A stretch of DNA of 6,909 nt from Fibrobacteria bacterium GUT77 (GTDB lineage: Bacteria > Fibrobacterota > Chitinivibrionia > Chitinivibrionales > Chitinispirillaceae), in contig LIUJ01000288.1 of assembly GCA_001462255.1 (NCBI GenBank), positions 1-6,909 on the forward strand, in the 5' to 3' direction. The notes below the pieces were generated by a model that saw only the letters and a program-made list of their open reading frames with translations, did not search any database and was not told where the DNA came from. Made by a program: the position numbers and the translations under genes. How positions within the stretch are numbered: the stretch's first letter is position 1; every line of letters starts with the position of its first letter. Shown here piece by piece: positions 1-6,139 of the stretch.

Positions 1-24
1 GCGATCGAGGACGATCGCCCCTAC
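1..24. repeat. Hairpin repeat, left end cut by window edge
   Basis: Bases 1-7 (GCGATCG) pair perfectly with 12-18 (CGATCGC) around the four-base loop AGGA. The following CCCTAC has no partner inside the window, so the hairpin probably continues to the left with GTAGGG. The 3' end GCCCCTAC is identical to that of the hairpin at 455-481 on the other side of rpmA, which suggests one family of dispersed extragenic palindromes. No T-run follows, so it does not look like a simple terminator. Confidence 0.5.
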
Positions 25-137
25 TGGAATGGATATACATTATTTAAATTAATCGTTCGTATTAATCAGTACAATTATTAATGTAATAGTAGCTAATTTT
101 CGTATAAACAATAAAAATAAAGGTAAGGAGCTGCGGT
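25..137 (+). promoter_or_regulatory. AT-rich leader and probable promoter region of rpmA
   Basis: No coding sequence is visible here. The stretch is very AT-rich and probably holds the rpmA promoter. A possible -10 box TACAAT lies at 70-75 but has no convincing -35 at normal spacing, so I do not fix a start site. The ribosome binding site AAGGAG at 125-130 sits seven bases before the rpmA ATG. The absence of rplU directly upstream means that rpmA probably has its own transcription start here. Confidence 0.35.
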
Positions 138-401
138 ATGGCACATAAAAAGGGAGCAAGCAGTAGCCGCAACGGGCGCGACAGCAACTCACAGCGGTTG
201 GGAGTAAAATGTTTCGGCGGCCAATTAGTGCCGGCCGGTAGCATCATCATCCGTCAAAAAGGTACGGTGGTGCACCCCGGAACGAATGTCGGTAAGGGGT
301 CGGACGACACCCTATTCGCCAAGGTCACGGGAACGGTGAAGTTTTCCCGGGGCGCGGGCGACCGAAAACGCGTCAGCATTGTGCCGGCGCCGGTTGCTTA
401 A
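138..401 (+). CDS. rpmA: 50S ribosomal protein bL27
   Basis: This 87-residue protein is a structural component of the large ribosomal subunit; the bL27 N-terminus reaches toward the peptidyl transferase centre and helps position tRNA. The family signature is clear: N-terminal MAHKKGASSSRNGRDSNSQR, then LGVKCFGGQ, PAGSIIIRQKGT and HPGTNVGKGSDDTLFA, with a basic C-terminal strand. Length is normal. The ATG is supported by AAGGAG seven bases upstream. There is no N-terminal extension of the kind that Firmicutes remove with the Prp protease, so the protein should be mature after Met removal. Odd points: rpmA normally lies between rplU and obg, yet here it is preceded by AT-rich non-coding DNA and followed by a signalling gene. 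It is also flanked by two similar hairpin repeats (1-24 and 455-481). Confidence 0.97.
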   Translation: MAHKKGASSSRNGRDSNSQRLGVKCFGGQLVPAGSIIIRQKGTVVHPGTNVGKGSDDTLFAKVTGTVKFSRGAGDRKRVSIVPAPVA

Positions 402-408
402 GGCGGGT

Positions 409-437
409 ACTACGGCCCGGTCCCGGTGGTCGGTAGT
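409..437 (+). terminator. Weak hairpin downstream of rpmA
   Basis: ACTAC (409-413) pairs with GTAGT (433-437), and GGCC (414-417) pairs with GGTC (428-431) if one G is bulged. It begins eight bases after the rpmA stop. No T-run follows, so it may be a weak or Rho-assisted terminator, or a 3'-end stabilising structure. The call rests on position and pairing only. Confidence 0.25.
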
Positions 438-454
438 TGTGTCGGCGTCAAAAT

Positions 455-481
455 GTGGGGGCGAAAAGTATTTGCCCCTAC
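455..481. repeat. Extragenic palindromic hairpin, GCCCCTAC family
   Basis: Bases 455-465 pair with 471-481 around the five-base loop 466-470, giving an 11-pair stem with two G-T wobbles. Its end GCCCCTAC matches the end of the hairpin at 1-24. It lies between rpmA and the GGDEF gene and has no T-run, so a dispersed REP-like repeat is more likely than an intrinsic terminator. It could still slow exonucleases at the rpmA mRNA 3' end. Confidence 0.6.
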
Positions 482-491
482 GGTCTACAAG

Positions 492-520
492 TTGCCACGC
501 GTCGGTTAGTCCTATATATG
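492..520 (+). promoter_or_regulatory. Candidate sigma-70-type promoter for the GGDEF gene
   Basis: A -35-like TTGCCA (492-497) and a -10-like TATATG (515-520) are 17 bases apart. Both match the consensus only partly. The predicted start near 527 would give a leader of about 125 bases before the ATG at 652. The odd palindrome CCTACAGTAGG (528-538) would then lie at the transcription start, where an operator could sit. Another -10-like TACAAT at 555-560 has no good -35. Confidence 0.3.
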
Positions 521-527
521 AAGATTT

Positions 528-538
528 CCTACAGTAGG
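528..538. promoter_or_regulatory. Short perfect palindrome CCTACAGTAGG
   Basis: Five bases on each side of a central A are perfectly inverted. It lies just downstream of the candidate -10 of the GGDEF gene. It could be a regulator half-site pair, or a decayed copy of the CCTAC-ended repeats nearby. An 11-base palindrome can also occur by chance, so this is a low-confidence site. Confidence 0.2.
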
Positions 539-651
539 CGCCCCGTTTGTATTTTACAATGATTTTACTCTACTTTACCCCCATTTTTTTACTAACGAAG
601 TATTTTTATGGTGACTGTTGAATTAAACACATTCCCAAAAGGAGCGTCGCC

Positions 652-1881
652 ATGTTGAACGCGGAACTTGATTTTGTAGATAGTCCGTTAATTGACGCGG
701 ATGGGTTTGGCGCGGTGTTTGCCGGTAATGAACCCGCCGCTATGGTCGGCCCCGGTAGTACGTTGTTCGTTGGACACCGGGAGATAGAGGAATTACTCAA
801 TTCAGTGGAGTATGACGTGTCGGAAATCGATCCATTTGAGGAGGTTCGCGGGGAACGCGCGGAAGAATCCCCCGCCGAAGTCGCCGCGGAGGTGTGCGGC
901 GCGCCGGAAAAGCAGTACAGCGACAACGTACGGGTGTCACTGTTTCCGGCTATAGGCAGTCTCGCCAAACCCGGCGACACCTTTCCGCCCAATAAGAGCG
1001 TAGAGGAGGTTTACGACGCCCTGAACCACAACAAGGCCATTACCGAGTTCACCGTCGTGGCGGGCAACAATCCGCAGGGATTCATGACCCGTCCTATGAT
1101 AAATGAACTCCTTGGCGGCAGGTACGGTTTTTGGCTCAACTCCAAGAAAACCATCGGCGAAATCGTAAGCAGCGACAACTTTCTGAAGGTAGACCACCGT
1201 ATGCCAATAGATTACGTAACCAAACTCGCCATGCAAAGACCCCAAGAGCGGTTATACAACCCGATAGTGGTAACGGACGATGCCGGATATTACGGCGTGG
1301 TAACGATAAAAGATTTGCTCGACGCCTACTCCAAGATAGAGGTTGAGGCCGCCATTAGCGCCAACCCGCTCACAAAGCTTCCCGGCAACTTAATAATAGA
1401 GGGCGAAATCACGAAACGGATATTCGGACAAAATCCTTACTGCATCATATATATCGACGTCGATAACTTTAAAGCGTACAACGACGCCTACGGTTTCGAG
1501 AACGGCGACCTGATACTCAAATTCGTGGCCGACGCCATAAGGGCAAGCGCGACAAAAGGAGAATTTGTGGGACACATCGGCGGCGACGACTTCATCGTAA
1601 TATGCGACTACCACGACGGCTCTGACGTATGTCGCGAAATAATAAGGAGATTCTCCGCCGGCATAAACTCCTTCTACCGCGACGTCGACTTGGAAAACGG
1701 CTTCATCATTTCCACAAACAGACACGGCGTGGTAGACCGTTTCCCCATCGCGAGCCTGTCGATAGCCGGAATATCAAACAAATCGACGGGAAGTCTGCGC
1801 ATAGACGCGTTCTCAAAGGCAATCGCGCAGTTGAAGAAAAAATGCAAGAAACAGGGCGGGAATTATTTTGAAATCGTGTAA
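652..1881 (+). CDS. CBS-pair and GGDEF domain protein, probable diguanylate cyclase
   Basis: A 409-residue protein with no signal peptide or membrane segment, so probably cytoplasmic. Residues 1-105 match nothing I know; 43-90 is acidic and probably flexible. Residues about 110-228 look like a CBS pair, a module that often binds adenine nucleotides (PNPIVVTDD-type strand near 203-210, GVVTIKDLL at 215-223). The GGDEF domain runs from about 236 to the end: NPLTKLPGN (238-246), metal-site D269, NFKAYND (272-278), YGFENGD (280-286), and active-site GGDDF (310-314). Making c-di-GMP from two GTP is the expected activity but unproven. The inhibitory RxxD site is absent (TKGE at 301-304). NPLTKLPGN, FVGHIGGDDF and FPIASLSI recall EAL-CBS-GGDEF proteins, but there is no EAL domain. 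AAAAGGAG (637-644), seven bases before the ATG, fixes the start. The gene is convergent with the regulator at 1978-3456. Confidence 0.88.
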   Translation: MLNAELDFVDSPLIDADGFGAVFAGNEPAAMVGPGSTLFVGHREIEELLNSVEYDVSEIDPFEEVRGERAEESPAEVAAEVCGAPEKQYSDNVRVSLFPAIGSLAKPGDTFPPNKSVEEVYDALNHNKAITEFTVVAGNNPQGFMTRPMINELLGGRYGFWLNSKKTIGEIVSSDNFLKVDHRMPIDYVTKLAMQRPQERLYNPIVVTDDAGYYGVVTIKDLLDAYSKIEVEAAISANPLTKLPGNLIIEGEITKRIFGQNPYCIIYIDVDNFKAYNDAYGFENGDLILKFVADAIRASATKGEFVGHIGGDDFIVICDYHDGSDVCREIIRRFSAGINSFYRDVDLENGFIISTNRHGVVDRFPIASLSIAGISNKSTGSLRIDAFSKAIAQLKKKCKKQGGNYFEIV

Positions 1882-1929
1882 GCGCGTTGGATGCCGCCCA
1901 ATAGTTCGGGCGCAAGAGCGAGACCGTTT

Positions 1930-1960
1930 CGAATTTTACGCGTAAGTTCGGTAAGTTTTT
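1930..1960 (+). terminator. Possible rho-independent terminator of the GGDEF gene
   Basis: CGAA (1930-1933) pairs with TTCG (1947-1950), and the inner TTA/TAA arms of the palindrome TTACGCGTAA (1936-1945) continue the stem around loop CGCG, with one bulged base and a G-T pair. Five Ts follow at 1956-1960, about six bases after the stem. It lies in the 96-base gap between two convergent genes. The AT-rich stem and the distance to the T-run make it weak. On the other strand no T-run follows, so I assign it to the rightward gene only. Confidence 0.35.
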
Positions 1961-1977
1961 CCGCCGTACTTAAGTTT

Positions 1978-3456
1978 TTAGGTAACTTGTTGTTGCATTC
2001 TAAACTTGTAAGGCGTGGTATGGTAGAATTTCCCGAAGCACTTTTCCATCTCTATGGCGCTTTCGAACCCGCATAAGTCGGCGATTGACGTTTCGCTTGA
2101 GCGCGACGACCGAAGGCGTTCTTTGGCTACCTCCGAGCGGCAATATTGCAGATAGTTTATGAAGTTGAAACCGGTGTTTCGCTTAATCAGATTGTTGAGC
2201 GCCTGCTGATCCATTCCGCACTTGTTGGCTACATAGTCTATCTTCAGTTCTTTTTTGACGAGTTCTTGCTCAATTACGGCGTTTATCCGCTCAAACACGG
2301 CCTTTGCTTCCTCGGAGCGCTCAAAGTTGGAGATTAGCTGGGGCTTGCGCAGTTTTGAGACCAGCGCGTATACTGCCAAGGCTATTAGGAAACCGATGGC
2401 CGAGAAGACGCCCCACTGTAGCAGACTGTTCATGAGCAACGGTTTTTGTAACCTATAATAGTCGTTCCACGAAAACGGGCTGTACATCTCGTAGACGTTG
2501 TCGCCGGTGAGCGCGACCTTTTGCACTTTGCCGGCGGCGTCTAATATTCTGAGAGCCATATTGCAACTTATGGTGTCGGGCATAGACCTTCCGAAAGCCT
2601 CCTTCGGCACGGAGATACGGATGTTATAACCCTTAAATTCGCTGATTCCGACACTGTGCGCGTAGTTTACATGGGAGGACTGCGGTATCGGTTTGAACGC
2701 GCCGTCGGCGATTTCGGCGCGGTAGTGTACCGAGTACGGGGCGCCGGAGAGCGGCACCACGAAGAAAAGCGTGCTTTCCGTGGGGTATGGGGCCCTTTTG
2801 CGGGTTGGGTCGATCATTATCTCCAAACCCGCGTCGGCGATGTTTTTGCCGGGTTGGTTGCTGTAGAAGCTGGGATCTTTCACGGACACATGGAAAAACA
2901 GTTCCTTCTCGTTCCATGTCACCGTTCCGCGCGCCGACTTCTGTGGGTCCACTATCCCTTTAAAGTCCTGCGCGTAGGCATCCCCGTCGACGTTTTGCGC
3001 GCCGATAGGCGAGTAGGGGATAGGGATGTCCTTGCGCGTCACGGGTTTGTGCGTGAGAAAGATTCCCTCCTGTCGCGCCACTTGCGGCGCGCCGCCTATT
3101 ATCGCCGCCTCGGCCAATATACCTATGCCGGTGAAGAGCTGGTTTTGCAGATTGTAGGTGTTCCAAATAAGCTTGTAGGGCGGTCGCGAAATCGTACCGA
3201 GCGACACGATCATTTGACTGTCGCTATGCTCCGGAATGTAGCGGGCCTGCAGATCGACTTTAGAGACGTTGCGACACTCCACATTCAGGGAAATGGTACA
3301 ACTCATCTCCGGAATCACGGAACCGGCGAGCGGCGATTCAAAGGTTATACAGTTTGACTGGGCGTTCGCTATAGCAATGCCGCCGACAACGAAGACCGCG
3401 ACGGCAAACAACGCCGACGCGCGGACGATTACCGATTTTATATCTAAATGGTTCAT
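1978..3456 (-). CDS. Membrane-spanning AraC-type regulator with CBM9-like sensor
   Basis: A 492-residue apparent one-component transmembrane sensor-regulator. Residues 1-32 form a signal peptide or N-terminal anchor (basic start, hydrophobic 15-30, possible ANA cleavage at 30-32). About 35-135 is a beta-rich Ig-like region (ITFESPLAGSVI at 37-48). About 155-335 resembles CBM9-like carbohydrate-binding domains (NVDGDAYAQDF, ADAGLEIMIDP, a LFFVVPLSG strand), suggesting extracytoplasmic ligand sensing. A single hydrophobic helix lies at about 346-367. Residues about 382-488 are an AraC-type double HTH: YVANKCGMDQQALNNLIK for the first, IADLCGF (457-463) and TPYKFR (481-486) for the second. A longer frame to 3606 exists, but its first residues translate the tRNA gene. 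I chose the ATG at 3456, which gives a proper signal peptide, although its ribosome site (GGTGG about 12 bases upstream) is weak. Ligand and targets are unknown; glycan sensing is inference. Confidence 0.85.
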   Translation of the reverse strand: MNHLDIKSVIVRASALFAVAVFVVGGIAIANAQSNCITFESPLAGSVIPEMSCTISLNVECRNVSKVDLQARYIPEHSDSQMIVSLGTISRPPYKLIWNTYNLQNQLFTGIGILAEAAIIGGAPQVARQEGIFLTHKPVTRKDIPIPYSPIGAQNVDGDAYAQDFKGIVDPQKSARGTVTWNEKELFFHVSVKDPSFYSNQPGKNIADAGLEIMIDPTRKRAPYPTESTLFFVVPLSGAPYSVHYRAEIADGAFKPIPQSSHVNYAHSVGISEFKGYNIRISVPKEAFGRSMPDTISCNMALRILDAAGKVQKVALTGDNVYEMYSPFSWNDYYRLQKPLLMNSLLQWGVFSAIGFLIALAVYALVSKLRKPQLISNFERSEEAKAVFERINAVIEQELVKKELKIDYVANKCGMDQQALNNLIKRNTGFNFINYLQYCRSEVAKERLRSSRSSETSIADLCGFESAIEMEKCFGKFYHTTPYKFRMQQQVT

Positions 3457-3496
3457 GTCAAAATCCACCGACGCATTTATGTAAACGCCCAACCCC

Positions 3497-3513
3497 CGGC
3501 TTGCGCAAAGCCG
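3497..3513 (-). other. Hairpin between tRNA-Val and regulator gene
   Basis: CGGCTT (3497-3502) and AAGCCG (3508-3513) form a six-pair stem with a five-base loop. It lies in the 82 bases between the tRNA 3' end and the regulator start. In the leftward transcript it is followed by G-rich sequence, not a T-run, so it is a poor terminator. It could be a processing or attenuation element in a shared transcript. Confidence 0.3.
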
Positions 3514-3538
3514 CGACGGACGATTCCGCAAACATACA

Positions 3539-3612
3539 TGGGCGCAGCTGGACTCGAACCAGCGGTCTCCGCGATGTGAACGCGGCGCTCTAACCAGCTG
3601 AGCCATGCGCCC
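3539..3612 (-). tRNA. tRNA-Val (anticodon CAC)
   Basis: A complete 74-base cloverleaf is readable on the minus strand. The acceptor stem GGGCGCA pairs with TGCGCCC (7 of 7). The D arm is GCTC/GAGC with loop AGCTGGTTA. The anticodon stem CCGCG/CGCGG closes the loop TTCACAT, giving anticodon CAC, which reads valine codon GTG. The variable loop is AGACC, the T stem GCTGG/CCAGC has loop TTCGAGT, and the discriminator base is A. CCA is not encoded (TGT follows), so the CCA end must be added by the nucleotidyltransferase. The promoter at 3621-3649 lies directly upstream. Confidence 0.97.
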
Positions 3613-3620
3613 AAAAACAC

Positions 3621-3649
3621 AAAATATATGATTTATAGGACAAAGTCAA
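3621..3649 (-). promoter_or_regulatory. tRNA-Val promoter with A/T-rich upstream tract
   Basis: On the minus strand TTGACT (3649-3644) and TATTTT (3626-3621) are 17 bases apart; TATATT (3628-3623) is an alternative -10 with a 15-base spacer. The -10 ends only 8-10 bases before the mature tRNA 5' end, so the 5' leader should be only a few bases. An almost pure A/T tract at about 3650-3678 lies directly upstream of the -35, as in UP elements of stable RNA promoters. Confidence 0.65.
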
Positions 3650-3704
3650 TAAAAATATTTATTTTTTTTTAAAAATTTCTCAAAATCAGAATCAATACCA
3701 CACT

Positions 3705-6029
3705 ATGCGCGGCATCATATATATTATGTCTATGCAAGCCGCTAACCCGACAACCGAGCCGCCGCCGCCTCTCACACCCGGAGGGGACGGGACTGCCGCG
3801 GTCGCAACCGCCGCCCCCGAAATGAAGAAATTTTCCACGTTTGAGGGCGTTTTCCTACCCACCATACTCACCATATTCGGCCTCGTCATATTCATGCGGG
3901 CTACGTTCGTTACCGGCCACGCCGGCATATACCAGGCGCTCGGCATCCTCATCGCCGCCAAGTCGATCACTACGCTAACGGGGCTCTCCATATCCGCCAT
4001 CGCCACCAATACCGAGGTCAAAGGCGGGGGAGTGTACTACCTTATATCACGCTCCCTAGGACCGGAGTTCGGCGGGGCTATCGCGCTCACCATCTTCATA
4101 TCGCAGTCGCTCTCGATTCCGTTTTACCTCATAGGCTTCGCCGAGGCCACGGTGCTCACGTTTCCGGAGCTCGACATATACTTCGACCTTATCGCCTACG
4201 CGATCTTCGCCGCCACGGCCATGATCTCGCTGCGCGGCGCCGCCGTGGTGGTCAAGGCGCAGTACGTGGTGCTGGCCATACTCACGCTCGCCATAGTCGC
4301 GTTCCTCGCGGGCGCGGTCATACATTTTGATCCCAAGATATTTGCCGAGAACACGGGGCCGTTTGAGGGTAGCAAGTACACCTTTTGGACGCTTTTCGCC
4401 ATATATTTCCCGGCGGTGACGGGTATTCTTTCCGGGGTCAATATGTCGGGCGACCTGAAGAACCCGGCCCGCGCCATACCGCGCGGCACGTTGCTCGCCA
4501 TAGGCGTCGCGTTTGTGGTCTACGCCGCGGAGATGATCCTATGCGGCGGCGCGATACCGCGTATAGAGCTTACCGACAAACCCTACGAAAGTCTGCTTCA
4601 CCTTTGGCACCCCGTTACAACCTTTATCGTGGTGCCCGGCGTTATGGCCGCTACCATCTCAAGCGCGCTCGGCACCATATTGGGCGCGCCGCGCGTGCTC
4701 CAGTCGCTCGCCCAAGACAGGATACTGAAGCCGGTCAACATCTTCGCCAAGGTGACGCCCCAGGGCGAGCCGCGCCGGGCGCTCTTCGTCACAATAGCCA
4801 TCAGCTTCGCCGTCATATACTTTGCCTGCCGCGGCGGTAGCGGGGGCGGGGCGCTCAACATGGTCGCCTCCGTGGTCTCCATGTTCTTCTTATGGACCTA
4901 TGGAATCATCAATCTGGCCGCCTTCGTGGAGTCGTTTAGCCGCAACCCGTCGTTTCGCCCGCGCTTCAAGTTCTTCCACTGGTTCGGTGCGCTCGTAGGC
5001 GCGGTGGCCTGTTTCGCCGCCACGCTGCTAATCAACGTCACGGCGGCGCTATTGGCCGGCGCCTTTTTCGTAGGCATATACTTCTACGTGCGCAAGTACG
5101 TGATGTCCGTCTCCTTCGGCGACGCCCGCCGCGGTTTCATATACTCGCGCACCAGAGACAACCTGCTTACCCTAAGCGCCCTACCCGCGCACGCCAAGAA
5201 CTGGCGTCCCACGGTCGTCGCCTTTGCCGGCGACCCGGTCGACAGGCTCCACTTGGTAAAGTACGCTGACTGGCTCTCCAGCGGTCGCGGCATATTGACG
5301 ATAGCATCTATGATTAAGGGCGATATGAGCGAAATGGCCGCCACGCGCGCCGGGATATTGGCCGCCTTTGAGGAGTTCCTTAATAAAAATCGCATAAAAG
5401 CCTTTCCGGAGGTCTTGGTCACGCCCGATTACAACACCGGTATAACGCACTTCCTACAAGCGAACTCCATAGGCCCAATAAAGCCCAATTTAGCCATCTT
5501 CGGCTGGTCGGGCGACCCTACGCGCGCCGCGTCGTTCATGGAAAGTATCAAAATCGCCGCGATGCTAAACATGAGCGTAGGCCTGATTTACGGCCGCGAA
5601 CTGCCCGACCCGAACCCCCGCAATCGCCGCAATCGCCGCATAGACATATGGTGGCGCGGAATGCGTAACGGCTCGCTTATGGTTATCCTCGCCCACCTAA
5701 TGTCCCTCAATTCGGATTGGACCGGCGCCAAAATAAGAATTTTGCGCGTAGTCTACACACCGGAGGAGCAAGCGAAGGCAAGAGAGGAGCTGGAACGCCT
5801 AATTGAGGCGGCAAGGATGGACATAGAAATTGAACCCATAATCTCCGACGATACGTTTCCAAACCTGCTGCGGCGATACTCCGACCTGTCAACGGTAGTG
5901 TTTTTAGGCTTCAGCGCCGACGCGTCCACCGACCCGCTGAAGTTCCAAGAAGCCTACACCGGGCTGTTGCAAGGTATGCCGACCACAATCATGATTCAGT
6001 CCACGGGAGAGGCGGATTTGCTCTCATAG
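3705..6029 (+). CDS. SLC12-type cation-chloride cotransporter (NKCC-like)
   Basis: A 774-residue inner-membrane secondary transporter of the APC superfamily, cation-chloride cotransporter family. After a Pro-rich tail (1-45) come about 12 membrane helices (48-465): TM1 GVFLPTILTIFGLVIFMR, TM3 FYLIGFAEA (Y141), TM6 FPAVTGILSGVNMSGDL (235-251), TM8 ATISSALG (316-323) then GAPRVLQSLAQD, and TM10 Y399. Residues 466-774 are the family's cytosolic domain, with IDIWW (646-650) and KIRILRVVY (676-684). By analogy with solved family structures, S319/S320 suggest Na+ binding and Y141 K+ binding, so Na+/K+/2Cl- symport is the best guess; selectivity is inferred. No Shine-Dalgarno sequence precedes the ATG at 3705, nor the in-frame ATGs at 3726 and 3732, so the start is uncertain by up to nine residues. 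ATA codons are unusually common for such GC-rich sequence. The gene diverges from the tRNA across a 92-base AT-rich gap. Confidence 0.93.
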   Translation: MRGIIYIMSMQAANPTTEPPPPLTPGGDGTAAVATAAPEMKKFSTFEGVFLPTILTIFGLVIFMRATFVTGHAGIYQALGILIAAKSITTLTGLSISAIATNTEVKGGGVYYLISRSLGPEFGGAIALTIFISQSLSIPFYLIGFAEATVLTFPELDIYFDLIAYAIFAATAMISLRGAAVVVKAQYVVLAILTLAIVAFLAGAVIHFDPKIFAENTGPFEGSKYTFWTLFAIYFPAVTGILSGVNMSGDLKNPARAIPRGTLLAIGVAFVVYAAEMILCGGAIPRIELTDKPYESLLHLWHPVTTFIVVPGVMAATISSALGTILGAPRVLQSLAQDRILKPVNIFAKVTPQGEPRRALFVTIAISFAVIYFACRGGSGGGALNMVASVVSMFFLWTYGIINLAAFVESFSRNPSFRPRFKFFHWFGALVGAVACFAATLLINVTAALLAGAFFVGIYFYVRKYVMSVSFGDARRGFIYSRTRDNLLTLSALPAHAKNWRPTVVAFAGDPVDRLHLVKYADWLSSGRGILTIASMIKGDMSEMAATRAGILAAFEEFLNKNRIKAFPEVLVTPDYNTGITHFLQANSIGPIKPNLAIFGWSGDPTRAASFMESIKIAAMLNMSVGLIYGRELPDPNPRNRRNRRIDIWWRGMRNGSLMVILAHLMSLNSDWTGAKIRILRVVYTPEEQAKAREELERLIEAARMDIEIEPIISDDTFPNLLRRYSDLSTVVFLGFSADASTDPLKFQEAYTGLLQGMPTTIMIQSTGEADLLS
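5621..5638 (+). repeat. Two-copy 9-base tandem repeat inside the cotransporter gene
   Basis: CAATCGCCG occurs twice in tandem. It encodes the NRRNRR stretch (640-645) just before IDIWW in the cytosolic domain. The unit is a multiple of three, so a copy-number change would keep the frame while altering a basic linker. It is short and probably incidental. Confidence 0.6.
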
Positions 6030-6079
6030 ATGAGTAATTGTCATTGCGGCGGGCACCTGAATATTTTTTATTTTAGGTA

Positions 6080-6108
6080 TTGACTTTTTGGCCAGCATAG
6101 CGTATATT
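6080..6108 (+). promoter_or_regulatory. Strong sigma-70-type promoter in convergent gap
   Basis: TTGACT (6080-6085) and TATATT (6103-6108) are 17 bases apart. A tract of A and T (6060-6075) lies just before the -35, as in the tRNA promoter, which shares the -35 TTGACT. The predicted start is about 6114-6116. No rightward gene follows: downstream DNA is the antisense strand of the gene at 6140-6667. It may make an antisense or other non-coding RNA. The gap 6030-6139 otherwise shows no clear terminator for either convergent gene. Confidence 0.6.
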
Positions 6109-6139
6109 ATTAATTAATGACGGGATTTTTTGCGATCTC

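Noticed and set aside
62..250. 62-codon leftward ORF overlapping rpmA
   Set aside because: It is antisense to the conserved bL27 N-terminus and runs into AT-rich promoter DNA; no support.
937..1725. Leftward ORFs of 102 and 111 codons opposite the GGDEF gene
   Set aside because: They are antisense to conserved CBS and GGDEF motifs and have no family resemblance.
2656..3357. 233-codon rightward ORF opposite the regulator
   Set aside because: It is fully antisense to a gene with clear domains, has no ribosome site, and its Arg-rich, low-order sequence is typical of a GC-rich shadow frame.
3457..3606. N-terminal 50-residue extension of the regulator ORF up to 3606
   Set aside because: The first residues are a translation of the tRNA-Val gene itself, and the ATG at 3456 gives a clean signal peptide.
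4056..5450. Several ORFs of 89-151 codons on both strands inside the cotransporter gene
   Set aside because: They overlap conserved transmembrane and C-terminal motifs; their length is explained by GC-rich codon bias.
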